Source of the DNA: Curtobacterium guangdongense
GTDB taxonomy: Bacteria; Actinomycetota; Actinomycetes; Actinomycetales; Microbacteriaceae
Assembly (NCBI RefSeq): GCF_049341845.1
Contig: NZ_JBMPIT010000002.1
Coordinates: forward strand, 62,001-126,000
Direction of reading: 5' to 3'
Length of the DNA: 64,000 bases
Made by a program: the position numbers and the translations under genes. Shown here one piece after another: positions 8,225 to 16,221 of this stretch. Each line of letters starts with the position of its first letter. The stretch's first letter is position 1. The notes under the pieces are model-generated. The model saw only the letters and a program-made list of their open reading frames with translations. It did not search any database and was not told where the DNA came from.

Positions 8225-8971
8225 CTACTCCGACGCGATGTCGAGCGCGGCCGGCAGCGTGAACGCGCCGGAGTACAGGGCCTTGCCGATGATCGCGCCC
8301 TCGAGCCCGTGTGGCACGAGCTCCCGCAGCGCGACGAGGTCGTCGAGCGTCGAGATGCCGCCGGACGCCACGACGGGCTGGTCGGTGCGGTCGCAGACCT
8401 GGCGCAGCAGCTCGACGTTCGGCCCCTGCAGCGTGCCGTCCTTCGTGACGTCCGTCACGACGTAGCGGGCGCACCCGGCGTCCTCGAGCCGGTCGAGGAC
8501 CTCCCACAGGTCCCCGGCGTCCTCGGTCCAGCCGCGGCTGGCCAGGGTGGTGCCGCGGACGTCGAGCCCGACCGCGATCTGCTCGCCGTACTCCCCGATC
8601 ACCCGCGCGGCCCACGCGGGGTTCTCGAGCGCAGCGGTCCCGAGGTTGACGCGTGCGGCGCCGGTCGCGAGCGCGGCTTCGAGCGACGCGTCGTCGCGGA
8701 TGCCACCGGAGAGCTCGACCGAGACGCCGTGGACCTCCTTGATCGCGTGCGCGATCACCTTGCGGTTGTCGCCGCGACCGAACGCCGCGTCCAGGTCGAC
8801 GAGGTGGATCCACTCGGCACCCTGGTCGCGCCAGGTCCGGGCAGCGGTCACCGGGTCGCCGTACGCAGTCTCACTGCCGACTTCGCCCTGGGTCAGGCGG
8901 ACCGCCTGGCCGTCGACGACGTCGACGGCGGGCAGCAGGACGAGGGGCGGGGTCGAGGTCAGGTCGGTCAT
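8225..8971 (-). CDS. priA: Bifunctional isomerase PriA (HisA/TrpF) or HisA
   Basis: This TIM-barrel isomerase converts ProFAR to PRFAR in histidine synthesis. In most actinobacteria the same enzyme also does the TrpF step of tryptophan synthesis. The 248-residue protein begins LLPAVDVVDGQAVRLTQG and contains HLVDLDAAFGRGDN, SGGIRDDASLEAALATG and VVASGGISTLDDL. The ATG at 8971 is preferred because the open frame further upstream (to 9073) looks non-coding. Dual activity is inferred from the taxon; no trpF is in this window. Neighbours are hisH and the sseB-like gene. Confidence 0.92.
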   Translation of the reverse strand: MTDLTSTPPLVLLPAVDVVDGQAVRLTQGEVGSETAYGDPVTAARTWRDQGAEWIHLVDLDAAFGRGDNRKVIAHAIKEVHGVSVELSGGIRDDASLEAALATGAARVNLGTAALENPAWAARVIGEYGEQIAVGLDVRGTTLASRGWTEDAGDLWEVLDRLEDAGCARYVVTDVTKDGTLQGPNVELLRQVCDRTDQPVVASGGISTLDDLVALRELVPHGLEGAIIGKALYSGAFTLPAALDIASE

Positions 8972-9086
8972 GGTCCTGTCGGTTTCGTTGCGGGTGCGGT
9001 GCCGGCTCGTGGCCGGACGGGAGGCTCGGTGCGGGTCCGGCACGCTCGTCACCTGGACCGTGGCCGAGCCCACGGCGCGGCGCGGG

Positions 9087-9722
9087 TCAGAGCGAATTCA
9101 CCCAGTTGCGGAGCATCTGGATGCCCGGCTCGCCGGACTTCTCGGGGTGGAACTGGGTCGCGGTGAGGGGCCCGTTCTCGACGGCGGCGATGAACCGCTG
9201 ACCGTGCTCGGCCCACGTGAGCTTCGGCGCGCGGAACGGCCCGTACGCCTCGAGCGGGAACTCGGTGACGCCGTACGAGTGGACGAAGTAGAAGCGCTCG
9301 TCACGGAGACCGTCGAACAACACGGAGTCCTCCGGGGCGTCGATCGTGTTCCAGCCCATGTGCGGCAGGACCTCGGCGTCGAGCTGCTCGACGATTCCGG
9401 GCCACTGCGCGAGGCCCTCGACGTCCGCGCCGCGCTCCACTCCGCGGGAGAAGAGCACCTGCATGCCGACGCAGATCCCGAGGACCGGGCGTCCGCCCGC
9501 GAGCCGGTGGTCGACGATCTCCCCGCCCTGGACGCCCTCGAGCTGGTCGATGACGGCCGCGAACGCACCGACGCCGGGGACCACCAGCCCGTCGGCGTCG
9601 AGCGCCGTGCGCTTGTCGGCCGTCAGCGTGACCGCTGCGCCGGCACGCTCGAGCGCCTTCGCAGCGGAGTGCACGTTCCCCGACCCGTAGTCGAGGACGA
9701 CGACGTTCGGCTTCGCGGTCAC
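9087..9722 (-). CDS. hisH: Imidazole glycerol phosphate synthase glutaminase HisH
   Basis: HisH hydrolyses glutamine and passes ammonia to HisF. The 211-residue class I glutaminase has the oxyanion strand VVPGVGAF (residues ~47-54), the nucleophile elbow LGICVGMQVLF with Cys84, and the His/Glu pair in ATQFHPEKSG near the C-terminus. The usual Leu before Gly in GICLGMQ is Val here. It overlaps hisB by 4 nt. hisF is not in the window. Confidence 0.95.
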   Translation of the reverse strand: MTAKPNVVVLDYGSGNVHSAAKALERAGAAVTLTADKRTALDADGLVVPGVGAFAAVIDQLEGVQGGEIVDHRLAGGRPVLGICVGMQVLFSRGVERGADVEGLAQWPGIVEQLDAEVLPHMGWNTIDAPEDSVLFDGLRDERFYFVHSYGVTEFPLEAYGPFRAPKLTWAEHGQRFIAAVENGPLTATQFHPEKSGEPGIQMLRNWVNSL

Positions 9723-10321
9723 AGTGCGCCCTTGGTCGAGGGGATGCCGTCGACGCGCGGGTCGAGCTCGACCGCACGGCGCATCGCCCGCGCGAACGCC
9801 TTGAACTCCGCTTCCGCGATGTGGTGCGGATCGCGGCCTTCGAGCACGCGGACGTGCACGGTGATGCCCGCGTTGAACGTGATGGCCTCGAACACGTGGC
9901 GGACCATCGAGCCGGTGAAGTGGCCGCCGATGCGGTGGAACTCGAAGCCGGCCGGTTCGCCGGAGTGCACGAGGAACGGGCGGCCGGAGACGTCGACGAC
10001 CGCCTGCGCCAGTGCTTCGTCGAGCGGGACGAGCGCGTCGCCGTACCGACCGATGCCGGACCGGTTGCCGAGCGCCTGCTTGAGCGCCTGACCGAGCACG
10101 ATCCCGGTGTCCTCCACCGTGTGGTGCACGTCGATGTCGGTGTCCCCGGAGGACTGCACCCGGAGGTCGATCAGGGAGTGCTTGCTGAACGCGGTCAGCA
10201 TGTGGTCGAAGAACGGAACGCTCGTCGCGATCTCGGACTTGCCGGTGCCGTCGAGGTCGAGCGACAGGGAAACGGTCGATTCACTCGTCGAGCGGGTGAT
10301 CTCGGCGGTACGCGCGGTCAT
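9719..10321 (-). CDS. hisB: Imidazoleglycerol-phosphate dehydratase HisB
   Basis: This Mn-dependent enzyme dehydrates imidazole glycerol phosphate to imidazole acetol phosphate. The 200-residue product has the family metal motifs FFDHML, DIDVHHTVEDTGIVLGQAL and RDPHHIAEAEFKAFARAMR. It is monofunctional, with no phosphatase domain, as usual in actinobacteria. It overlaps hisC (4 nt) and hisH (4 nt), so translation is coupled. Confidence 0.96.
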   Translation of the reverse strand: MTARTAEITRSTSESTVSLSLDLDGTGKSEIATSVPFFDHMLTAFSKHSLIDLRVQSSGDTDIDVHHTVEDTGIVLGQALKQALGNRSGIGRYGDALVPLDEALAQAVVDVSGRPFLVHSGEPAGFEFHRIGGHFTGSMVRHVFEAITFNAGITVHVRVLEGRDPHHIAEAEFKAFARAMRRAVELDPRVDGIPSTKGAL

Positions 10322-11424
10322 GCTGCAACCCTAACCGGCGGCTGTTCGGCGGCCACCTGGCGCATGGCGTCGAGGAACGCGGTGGTCTCTTCCTCGGTAC
10401 CGGCGCTCACCCGGAGGTGGTTCGGGATGCCGAGGTCTCGGACGATCACGTCGTGTTCGAGCAGCGACTCGAAGGCCGCACGCGGGTCGGCCACGCCGCC
10501 GAAGAGCACGAAGTTCGACCACGTCTCGTACGGCGAATACCCCATCGCGCGGAGCTCCACGACCATGCGGTCGCGCTGGTTCCGGATGTCGTCGACCATC
10601 GCGAGCATCTCCGGTGCGTGCCGGAGCGCCGCGACCGCCGCCGCCTGGGTGAGCGCGGACAGGTGGTACGGCAAGCGGACGAGGCGGAGGGCGTCGATCA
10701 CGGCGGGGTGTGCCGCGAGGTACCCGACGCGGGCGCCCGCGAACGCGAACGCCTTGCTCATCGTGCGGGACACGACGAGGCGTTCGCGACCGGGCAGCAG
10801 CGTCAGCGCGGTCGGCTGCCCCACCGGCATGAACTCGGCGTACGCCTCGTCCACCATGACGATGCCGTCGGTGGCGTCGTAGACGGCTTCGATCGTCGCG
10901 AGGTCCAGCGGGGTGCCCGTCGGGTTGTTCGGCCCGCAGAGGAACACGACGTCCGGGCGGTGCGCACGCACGGCTGTGACGGCGGTCTCGGGCGAGATGC
11001 GGAACTCGGCATCGCGCTCGGCAGTGATCCACCGTGTGCCGGTCCCTGACGCGATGATCGAGTGCATCGAGTAGGTGGGCGGGAAGCCGAGCACGCTGCG
11101 CCCCGGGCCGCCGAATGCCTGGAGGAGCTGTTGGATGACCTCGTTCGAGCCGTTGGCCGCCCAGATCTGTTCGGCCGTGAGGTCGTGCCCGAGGTACCCC
11201 GCGAGCGATTCGCGCAGCTCGGTGAACTCACGGTCCGGGTACCGGTTCACCGTCCCGAGCGCCCGACGGACCGACTCGACGATGTCGTCCGCGACGTCCT
11301 GCGGCACCGGATGCGTGTTCTCGTTGACGTTGAGCTGCACGCGGACGTGCTTCTGCGGTGCCCCGTAGGGGCTCTGACCGCGGAGGTCGTCTCGGATCGG
11401 GAGGTCTTCGAGCGTGAATGCCAC
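10318..11424 (-). CDS. hisC: Histidinol-phosphate aminotransferase HisC
   Basis: This PLP fold-type I aminotransferase converts imidazole acetol phosphate to histidinol phosphate. The 368-residue protein starts at GTG 11424 (VAFTLEDLPIRDDLRG). It has AANGSNEVIQQLLQAFGG, the FLCGPNNPTGTP loop, VMVDEAYAEF, and the PLP lysine in SRTMSKAFAFAGARVGYL. The frame is open further upstream to 11478, but the GTG matches the usual N-terminus of the family. It is the first gene of this his block in the window; hisD is not seen upstream. Confidence 0.94.
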   Translation of the reverse strand: MAFTLEDLPIRDDLRGQSPYGAPQKHVRVQLNVNENTHPVPQDVADDIVESVRRALGTVNRYPDREFTELRESLAGYLGHDLTAEQIWAANGSNEVIQQLLQAFGGPGRSVLGFPPTYSMHSIIASGTGTRWITAERDAEFRISPETAVTAVRAHRPDVVFLCGPNNPTGTPLDLATIEAVYDATDGIVMVDEAYAEFMPVGQPTALTLLPGRERLVVSRTMSKAFAFAGARVGYLAAHPAVIDALRLVRLPYHLSALTQAAAVAALRHAPEMLAMVDDIRNQRDRMVVELRAMGYSPYETWSNFVLFGGVADPRAAFESLLEHDVIVRDLGIPNHLRVSAGTEEETTAFLDAMRQVAAEQPPVRVAA

Positions 11425-11550
11425 CGATCCATCGTAGAGCGGCGCGGCTCCACGGTGACCGGCCGTCCGGACGGTCATGCGCTGGACCCTGCCGACGCGG
11501 TCAAGGGGCCGGGCCGTCGACTCTTCGCGCTCTGCTTACTCCGCGGGGCC

Positions 11551-11610
11551 TACTTGGCCGGCGCCTACTTGGCCGGGACCTACTTGGCCGGGGCGTACTT
11601 GACCGGGATC
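11551..11610 (-). repeat. Four tandem 15-bp units at the LysM gene 3' end
   Basis: Units at 11551-11565, 11566-11580, 11581-11595 and 11596-11610 share TACTTGGCCGG (one unit has TACTTGACCGG). Read on the minus strand, the unit encodes the protein C-terminus (PVKYAPAK) and then its stop codon. The repeats therefore place two further in-frame TAG codons right after the real stop. Confidence 0.9.
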
Positions 11611-11939
11611 GCGATCTGCTCGCCGGCCTGGACGCCGGAGCCGTCGAGCGCGTTGAGGCTCACGACGTCCGCGATGAAGTCACGCGGGTCCGCGTTCGGT
11701 GCGGTCTGCTCGGCGAGCTGCCAGAGCGTCTCCCCGGGTTCGATGGTCACCGTCTGGAAGTGCACGTCCGCTGCGGTGTTGCCGGCAGCGGCCTGGCCAC
11801 CGTTCAGCGCGAACAGGCCGACGACGATCAGGACCGGCAGGGCGGCGAGCGTCGTGAAGACCACGCGGCCGCGGCGCGTGAGGCGGAGCCGGGTACGGAC
11901 GGCCGTGCCCTGCATGTCTGCGAGTGCGATGGTGCTCAT
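11580..11939 (-). CDS. Small membrane-anchored LysM protein next to lexA (SOS-type)
   Basis: This 119-residue protein has one N-terminal transmembrane segment (VVFTTLAALPVLIVVGLFAL, about residues 26-45) and a C-terminal LysM domain (VTIEPGETLWQLAEQTAP...QAGEQIAIP), so it is anchored with LysM facing the cell wall. The ATG at 11939 has AGGAAGG upstream. Divergence from lexA behind an SOS box matches the SOS cell-division regulators near lexA in other Gram-positives (YneA in Bacillus, ChiZ/Rv2719c in mycobacteria, DivS in Corynebacterium). I infer a role in damage-induced division delay. The C-terminal end lies in a 15-bp tandem repeat. Confidence 0.82.
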   Translation of the reverse strand: MSTIALADMQGTAVRTRLRLTRRGRVVFTTLAALPVLIVVGLFALNGGQAAAGNTAADVHFQTVTIEPGETLWQLAEQTAPNADPRDFIADVVSLNALDGSGVQAGEQIAIPVKYAPAK

Positions 11940-11980
11940 GTCGTGGTGCCTTCCTGCTCTGGTGAACCGAAGCGATGTAC

Positions 11981-12011
11981 CGAACATACGTTCGAACGGA
12001 CGGACGCACAA
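11981..12011 (-). promoter_or_regulatory. SOS box overlapping the LysM gene promoter
   Basis: CGAACATACGTTCG at 11981-11994 is a perfect CGAAC-N4-GTTCG LexA site. Read on the minus strand, TTGTGC (12011-12006), a 17-bp spacer and TATGTT (11988-11983) make a plausible sigma-A promoter whose -10 lies inside the box. The gene starts at 11939. Confidence 0.78.
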
Positions 12012-12053
12012 GTCCCCTGGAGACATTTCCGGGGAGTTTTTGTGCGACACGCT

Positions 12054-12093
12054 CGAACAGGTGTTTGTCCGGCAGCATGCGGTCGGATACTGT
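12054..12093 (+). promoter_or_regulatory. lexA promoter with SOS box
   Basis: CGAACAGGTGTTTG at 12054-12067 matches CGAAC-N4-GTTCG with one mismatch. It overlaps a -35-like TTGTCC (12065-12070), which is followed 17 bp later by TACTGT (12088-12093). This fits lexA autorepression through a weaker site than the one serving the divergent LysM gene. Confidence 0.72.
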
Positions 12094-12176
12094 TTCGACT
12101 GACTGGGACAAGCCTGACGGGGACCACCGACATTCCCGCAGAGGCCGTCCTCGGTCCGACCAGAAGGCGAGACGAC

Positions 12177-12821
12177 GTGGCGGACGAACTGCGGGGACAG
12201 AAACCGCTGACGGCGAAGCAGCAGGCGATCCTCGACGCGATCCGTGCGTCGATCGCCAGCCGGGGGTACCCGCCGAGCATGCGTGAGATCGGCGACGCTG
12301 CCGGCCTCTCGTCACTGTCGAGCGTGTCGCACCAGCTCGGTCAGCTGGAGCTCGGCGGCTGGATCCGCCGTGATCCCAACCGTCCTCGGGCGCTCGAGGT
12401 CCTGGTCGACGAGCAGACGCCCGACGCGGACGGCCCCGATGTGGACGCCACGACCCTCGTCCCGCTCGTCGGTCGCATCGCCGCGGGTGTCCCCATCACC
12501 GCAGAGCAGCACGTCGACGAGATCATCCCGCTCCCCCGTCAGCTCGTCGGCACCGGAGACCTCTTCATGCTCAAGGTCGTCGGCGAGTCGATGATCGACG
12601 CGGCGATCTGCGACGGCGACTGGGTCGTCGTCCGGTCGCAGCAGACCGCCGAGAACGGCGACGTCGTCGCCGCGATGCTCGACGAGGAAGCCACGGTCAA
12701 GGTCTTCCGGCAGCGGGACGGTCACACGTGGCTGCTCCCCCGCAACTCCGCGTTCGAGCCGATCCTCGGCGACGCCGCGACTGTGCTCGGCAAGGTGGTC
12801 GCCGTCCTCCGCAGCATCTGA
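12177..12821 (+). CDS. lexA: SOS repressor LexA
   Basis: LexA represses DNA-damage genes and cleaves itself when stimulated by RecA filaments. The 214-residue protein begins at GTG 12177, with AGAAGG ten bases upstream. Features: a winged helix (TAKQQAILDAIRASIASRG; SMREIGDAAGLSSLSSVSHQ), a cleavage bond Ala103-Gly104 in VGRIAAGVP, catalytic Ser138 in VVGESMIDAAI and Lys175 in EEATVKVF. All key residues are present. It is divergent from the SOS LysM gene and convergent with hflX. Confidence 0.97.
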   Translation: MADELRGQKPLTAKQQAILDAIRASIASRGYPPSMREIGDAAGLSSLSSVSHQLGQLELGGWIRRDPNRPRALEVLVDEQTPDADGPDVDATTLVPLVGRIAAGVPITAEQHVDEIIPLPRQLVGTGDLFMLKVVGESMIDAAICDGDWVVVRSQQTAENGDVVAAMLDEEATVKVFRQRDGHTWLLPRNSAFEPILGDAATVLGKVVAVLRSI

Positions 12822-12839
12822 CGCGCGTCCCGCTAGGCG

Positions 12840-12898
12840 TCGAGGGAACAGAAAACGTCGGGTCACCCAGCGTGACCCGACGTTTTCTGTTCCCTCGA
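12840..12898. repeat. 27-bp perfect palindrome between convergent lexA and hflX
   Basis: Arms 12840-12866 and 12872-12898 are exact reverse complements around a 5-base loop. The outer arm TCGAGGGAACAGAAA recurs in a second palindrome at 49236-49296. It may act as a bidirectional terminator, but there is no clear T-tract. Confidence 0.85.
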
Positions 12899-12982
12899 TG
12901 TGGTGGCGGCACCGCGCGCGGGCGGGACGCGACCGGCGGAGGCGAGCCGGGCCTCCAGGCCGACGAGGCGACCCTGCGGGGA

Positions 12983-14506
12983 CTAGGCCGTCGTGACGGG
13001 CGCGACCACGAACGGGTCGAGCTCGGCGACCTGGCGCTGGAAGACCCGAACGCGCAGTCGCGTCCCCGCCTCGACGTAGTCCACGGACTCGACCGCACCC
13101 GCGTCGTGCAGGGACGACACCAGGTCACCACGCTCGTACGGGATCACCACGGTGAGCTCGACGTCGGGCTCGGGGAGCCGCGCCTCGATCGCCCGGAGGA
13201 GCTCCGGGATGCCCTCGCCGGTGCGCGCAGAGACGAACACGGCGTCCGGGGCGAGGCCCACGAGCACGAGCCGCTGCGCGTCGTCGATGAGGTCCGACTT
13301 GTTGAACGCGACGATCTCGGGGATGTCCCGGGCGCCGACGTCGCCGATCACGTCCCGGACGGTCGCGAGCTGGGCTGCGGGGTCCGGGTGCGACCCGTCG
13401 ACCACGTGCACGATGACGTCGGCCTCGCCGACCTCTTCGAGCGTGGAGCGGAACGCCTCGACGAGCTGGTGCGGCAGGTTCCGCACGAAGCCGACCGTGT
13501 CCGCGAAGGTGTACTCGCGGCCCTTGCCGGTGTTCGTGCGGCGGATCGTGGAGTCCAGCGTCGCGAAGAGCTGGTTCTGCACGAGCACGCCGGCGCTCGT
13601 CAGCCGGTTGAGGAGCGACGACTTGCCCGCGTTCGTGTACCCGGCGATCGCGACGCTCGGCACCTCGTTGCGGTGACGGTCGGCGCGCTTTGCCTCTCGC
13701 GCGGGACGGAACGACGCGATCTGTCGACGCAGCTTCGACATCCGCGTGTGGATGCGGCGACGGTCGAGCTCGATCTTCGTCTCACCCGGACCACGCGAAC
13801 CCATGCCGGCGCCGCCGGAGACCTGCCCACCGGCCTGACGGGACATCGACTCACCCCAACCGCGCAGTCGCGGCAGGAGGTACTCGAGCTGGGCGAGCTC
13901 GACCTGCGCCTTGCCCTCGCGGCTCTTCGCGTGCTGGCTGAAGATGTCGAGGATCACGGCGGTCCGGTCGATGACCTTCACCTTGACGACGTCCTCGAGC
14001 GCACGCCGCTGGGACGGTGCGAGCTCGGTGTCGGCGATCACGGTGTCGGCCCCGGTGGCCTTGACGACCATGGCGAGCTCTTCCGCCTTGCCCTTGCCGA
14101 GGTACGTCGAGGGGTCGGGGTGGGGCCGCCGCTGCAGCAGCCCGTCGAGGACCACGGCGCCAGCGGTCTCGGCGAGTGCCGACAGCTCACGGAGCGAGTT
14201 CTCGGCGTCGGCCGCGTCGCCCTGGGCGTACACGCCGATGAGGACGACCTGCTCGAGCCGGAGCTGCCGGTACTCGACCTCGGTGACGTCCTCGAGCTCG
14301 GTGGAGAGACCGGCCACGCGGCGCAGCGCTGCGCGGTCGTCGCGGTCGTACTGGTCGCCGTCACCGGCCCAGCCGTGCTCGTCGACCGAGCGGGTCTGGA
14401 TCGCCTGTGCGGGCGCGAAGATGGACGAGCTGGCTCGCGAGTCGGCGTTGCGCAGCACGCGCTCGACGACGCCGTCGCCTTCAGCTTGGTTGTGGGTATC
14501 CGTCAT
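12983..14506 (-). CDS. hflX: GTPase HflX
   Basis: This ribosome-associated GTPase splits or rescues stalled ribosomes under stress. The 507-residue protein has an HflX N-terminal domain (DPSTYLGKGKAEEL), the GGxGxGxRGPGE-type linker (GGAGMGSRGPGETKIE), and a G domain with G1 GYTNAGKSSLL, G3 DTVGF and G4 NKSD. The ATG at 14506 is chosen; the open frame further up would run into the divergent methyltransferase start. Length is at the upper end for HflX because of an acidic N-terminal ~60 residues. Confidence 0.95.
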   Translation of the reverse strand: MTDTHNQAEGDGVVERVLRNADSRASSSIFAPAQAIQTRSVDEHGWAGDGDQYDRDDRAALRRVAGLSTELEDVTEVEYRQLRLEQVVLIGVYAQGDAADAENSLRELSALAETAGAVVLDGLLQRRPHPDPSTYLGKGKAEELAMVVKATGADTVIADTELAPSQRRALEDVVKVKVIDRTAVILDIFSQHAKSREGKAQVELAQLEYLLPRLRGWGESMSRQAGGQVSGGAGMGSRGPGETKIELDRRRIHTRMSKLRRQIASFRPAREAKRADRHRNEVPSVAIAGYTNAGKSSLLNRLTSAGVLVQNQLFATLDSTIRRTNTGKGREYTFADTVGFVRNLPHQLVEAFRSTLEEVGEADVIVHVVDGSHPDPAAQLATVRDVIGDVGARDIPEIVAFNKSDLIDDAQRLVLVGLAPDAVFVSARTGEGIPELLRAIEARLPEPDVELTVVIPYERGDLVSSLHDAGAVESVDYVEAGTRLRVRVFQRQVAELDPFVVAPVTTA

Positions 14507-14567
14507 GCTGTCCACAGGGTACCTCTGCGGGCTCCAGGACACACGGGGTTGCCGGTACGGTTCATCC

Positions 14568-15182
14568 ATGGCGAACGACCACTACTTCTCGGCCACCCCG
14601 GAGAGCCAGGCGCGACCGCGCCAGATCCACGTGACGCTGGCGGGTCGTTCCCTGTCACTGACCACTGCGTCCGGGGTCTTCAGCCCGGACGGCATCGACC
14701 GCGGGACCCGCGTGCTGCTGGGCTCCGTGCCGCCGCCCGCGCACGACGGCGCACTCCTCGACGTCGGTTGCGGGTGGGGTCCGATCGCGATCACCATGGC
14801 GCTCCACTCCCCGGACGCGCAGGTCTGGGGCGTCGACGTCAACGAGCGCGTGCTCGACCTGGCGCGCGCCAACGCCGAAGCCGCCGGGGTCACGAACGTG
14901 TCGATCGGGGTGCCCGCCGACGTCCCGGCGGACCTGCGCTTCCGGACGATCTGGTCGAACCCGCCGATCCGCGTCGGCAAGGACGAGCTCCACGACATCC
15001 TGATGACCTGGCTGCCCCGGCTCGAGGTGTCCGGCGACGCCTGGCTCGTCGTGTCGAAGGACCTCGGTGGCGACTCGTTGCAGCGGTGGCTCCACGACAC
15101 GCTCGGGGCGTCGTTCCACGTCACGAGGGCGTCGACCGACAAGGGGTTCCGCGTCCTGCGCGTGCACCGGACGGCGGAGTAG
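14568..15182 (+). CDS. Class I SAM methyltransferase, RsmC-like
   Basis: This 204-residue methyltransferase has SAM motif I LLDVGCGWGPIAI (about residues 63-75), an acidic loop VWGVDVNERVLDLARANA, and motif IV SNPPIR, the N-P-P-x signature of N-methyltransferases acting on guanine or adenine. The overall match is to RsmC/RlmG-type 16S/23S rRNA guanine-N2 methyltransferases, single domain, as common in actinobacteria. The ATG at 14568 is 61 bp from the divergent hflX start. The exact rRNA target is not certain. Confidence 0.85.
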   Translation: MANDHYFSATPESQARPRQIHVTLAGRSLSLTTASGVFSPDGIDRGTRVLLGSVPPPAHDGALLDVGCGWGPIAITMALHSPDAQVWGVDVNERVLDLARANAEAAGVTNVSIGVPADVPADLRFRTIWSNPPIRVGKDELHDILMTWLPRLEVSGDAWLVVSKDLGGDSLQRWLHDTLGASFHVTRASTDKGFRVLRVHRTAE

Positions 15183-15222
15183 CGCGCGGCTGCGCGCCCC
15201 GCTCCCGTGCCGGCTCCGCTCA

Positions 15223-15282
15223 GAACCGCGATCCGGATACCGAACCTCGAGGATGCGCGGTTCCGTGTCCGGACCGCGGTTC
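15223..15282. terminator. Imperfect inverted repeat between methyltransferase and dapF
   Basis: GAACCGCGATCCGGATAC (15223-15240) pairs with 15265-15282 with three mismatches or G-T pairs. It lies between the convergent ends of the methyltransferase and dapF genes, so it may end transcription from both sides. No T-tract is present. Confidence 0.5.
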
Positions 15283-15330
15283 CGAGCCCCGACAGCCCCT
15301 GCAGCGCGCCGCGGCCCGCCCGCGCAGGCG

Positions 15331-16221
15331 TCAGACCGTCAAGTCGCCGGAGAACACCAGCTCGGCCGGCCCGGCGAGCGACACGTGCTCGCCGTCCTCG
15401 GCCGCGAACATCCGCACCGTCACGACGCCCCCAGGGACCCGCACCCGCCAGGTGTCCGGCGCGCTGGCCCCCGCCCAGTACCGCGTCGCGAGTGCCGCAG
15501 CGACCGCCCCGGTGCCGCAGGACAGCGTCTCGCCGCTCCCCCGCTCGTGCACCCGCATCGTGATCTGCCCGACGCCGTCCTGCACCAGGGGCTCACCAGG
15601 CAGCACGAACTCGACGTTCGCACCGGCTGCCGGCGCCGGGTCGAGCACGGGGACGTACGTCAGGTCGAGGTCGGCGAGCTCGTCCTCCGTCGCGACGGCG
15701 ACCACCACGTGCGGGTTGCCGACGTCGATGCCGAGGCCCGGGCGGGCGCGATCGAGGTTCTTCGCGCGGACGAGCACGTCGGAGGACCCGCCGCCCTCGA
15801 TGCCGAGGTCCCATCGCCCGAGATCCGCGGCGAACCCGTTCGCCTGCCGCTGGATGTCGACGATGCCCTTGCGGCTGCCGACGGACAGCGTCTCGCCCGG
15901 TTCGAGGTCCACGAGCCCCGACTCGGTCAGGTAGCGCGCGAAGACACGGATGCCGTTCCCGCACATCTCCGCGACCGTGCCGTCGGCGTTGTGGTAGTCC
16001 ATGAACCACGTGACCTCGGGAGCGGACGCCGCGATGGCGCGGCCCTCGGGGAGGGCGTCAGCGCGCACCGCCCGGATCACGCCGTCGGCCCCCACGCCGA
16101 ACCGTCGGTCGGCGATCGCGCGGATCCGCTCCGGGGTCAGGTCGACCGTGGCGTCCGGGTCGGCGAACAGGACGAAGTCGTTGCCGGTCCCCTGGCCCTT
16201 GGTGAAGTGCAGCTCGGTCAC
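15331..16221 (-). CDS. dapF: Diaminopimelate epimerase DapF
   Basis: DapF interconverts LL- and meso-diaminopimelate for lysine and peptidoglycan synthesis. The 296-residue enzyme has both catalytic cysteines, in NADGTVAEMCGNGIRVFARY and in LSCGTGAVAAALA, and starts MTELHFTKGQGTGNDFVLF as the family does. It overlaps miaA by 4 nt and is probably co-transcribed with miaB-miaA. dapA and dapB occur elsewhere in the window. Confidence 0.97.
   Translation of the reverse strand: MTELHFTKGQGTGNDFVLFADPDATVDLTPERIRAIADRRFGVGADGVIRAVRADALPEGRAIAASAPEVTWFMDYHNADGTVAEMCGNGIRVFARYLTESGLVDLEPGETLSVGSRKGIVDIQRQANGFAADLGRWDLGIEGGGSSDVLVRAKNLDRARPGLGIDVGNPHVVVAVATEDELADLDLTYVPVLDPAPAAGANVEFVLPGEPLVQDGVGQITMRVHERGSGETLSCGTGAVAAALATRYWAGASAPDTWRVRVPGGVVTVRMFAAEDGEHVSLAGPAELVFSGDLTV

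Noticed and set aside
12728..15934. Long plus-strand open frame of more than 1000 codons
   Set aside because: It runs antisense to hflX, then out of frame over the methyltransferase gene, and antisense to dapF; all three of those genes have clear family motifs in other frames.
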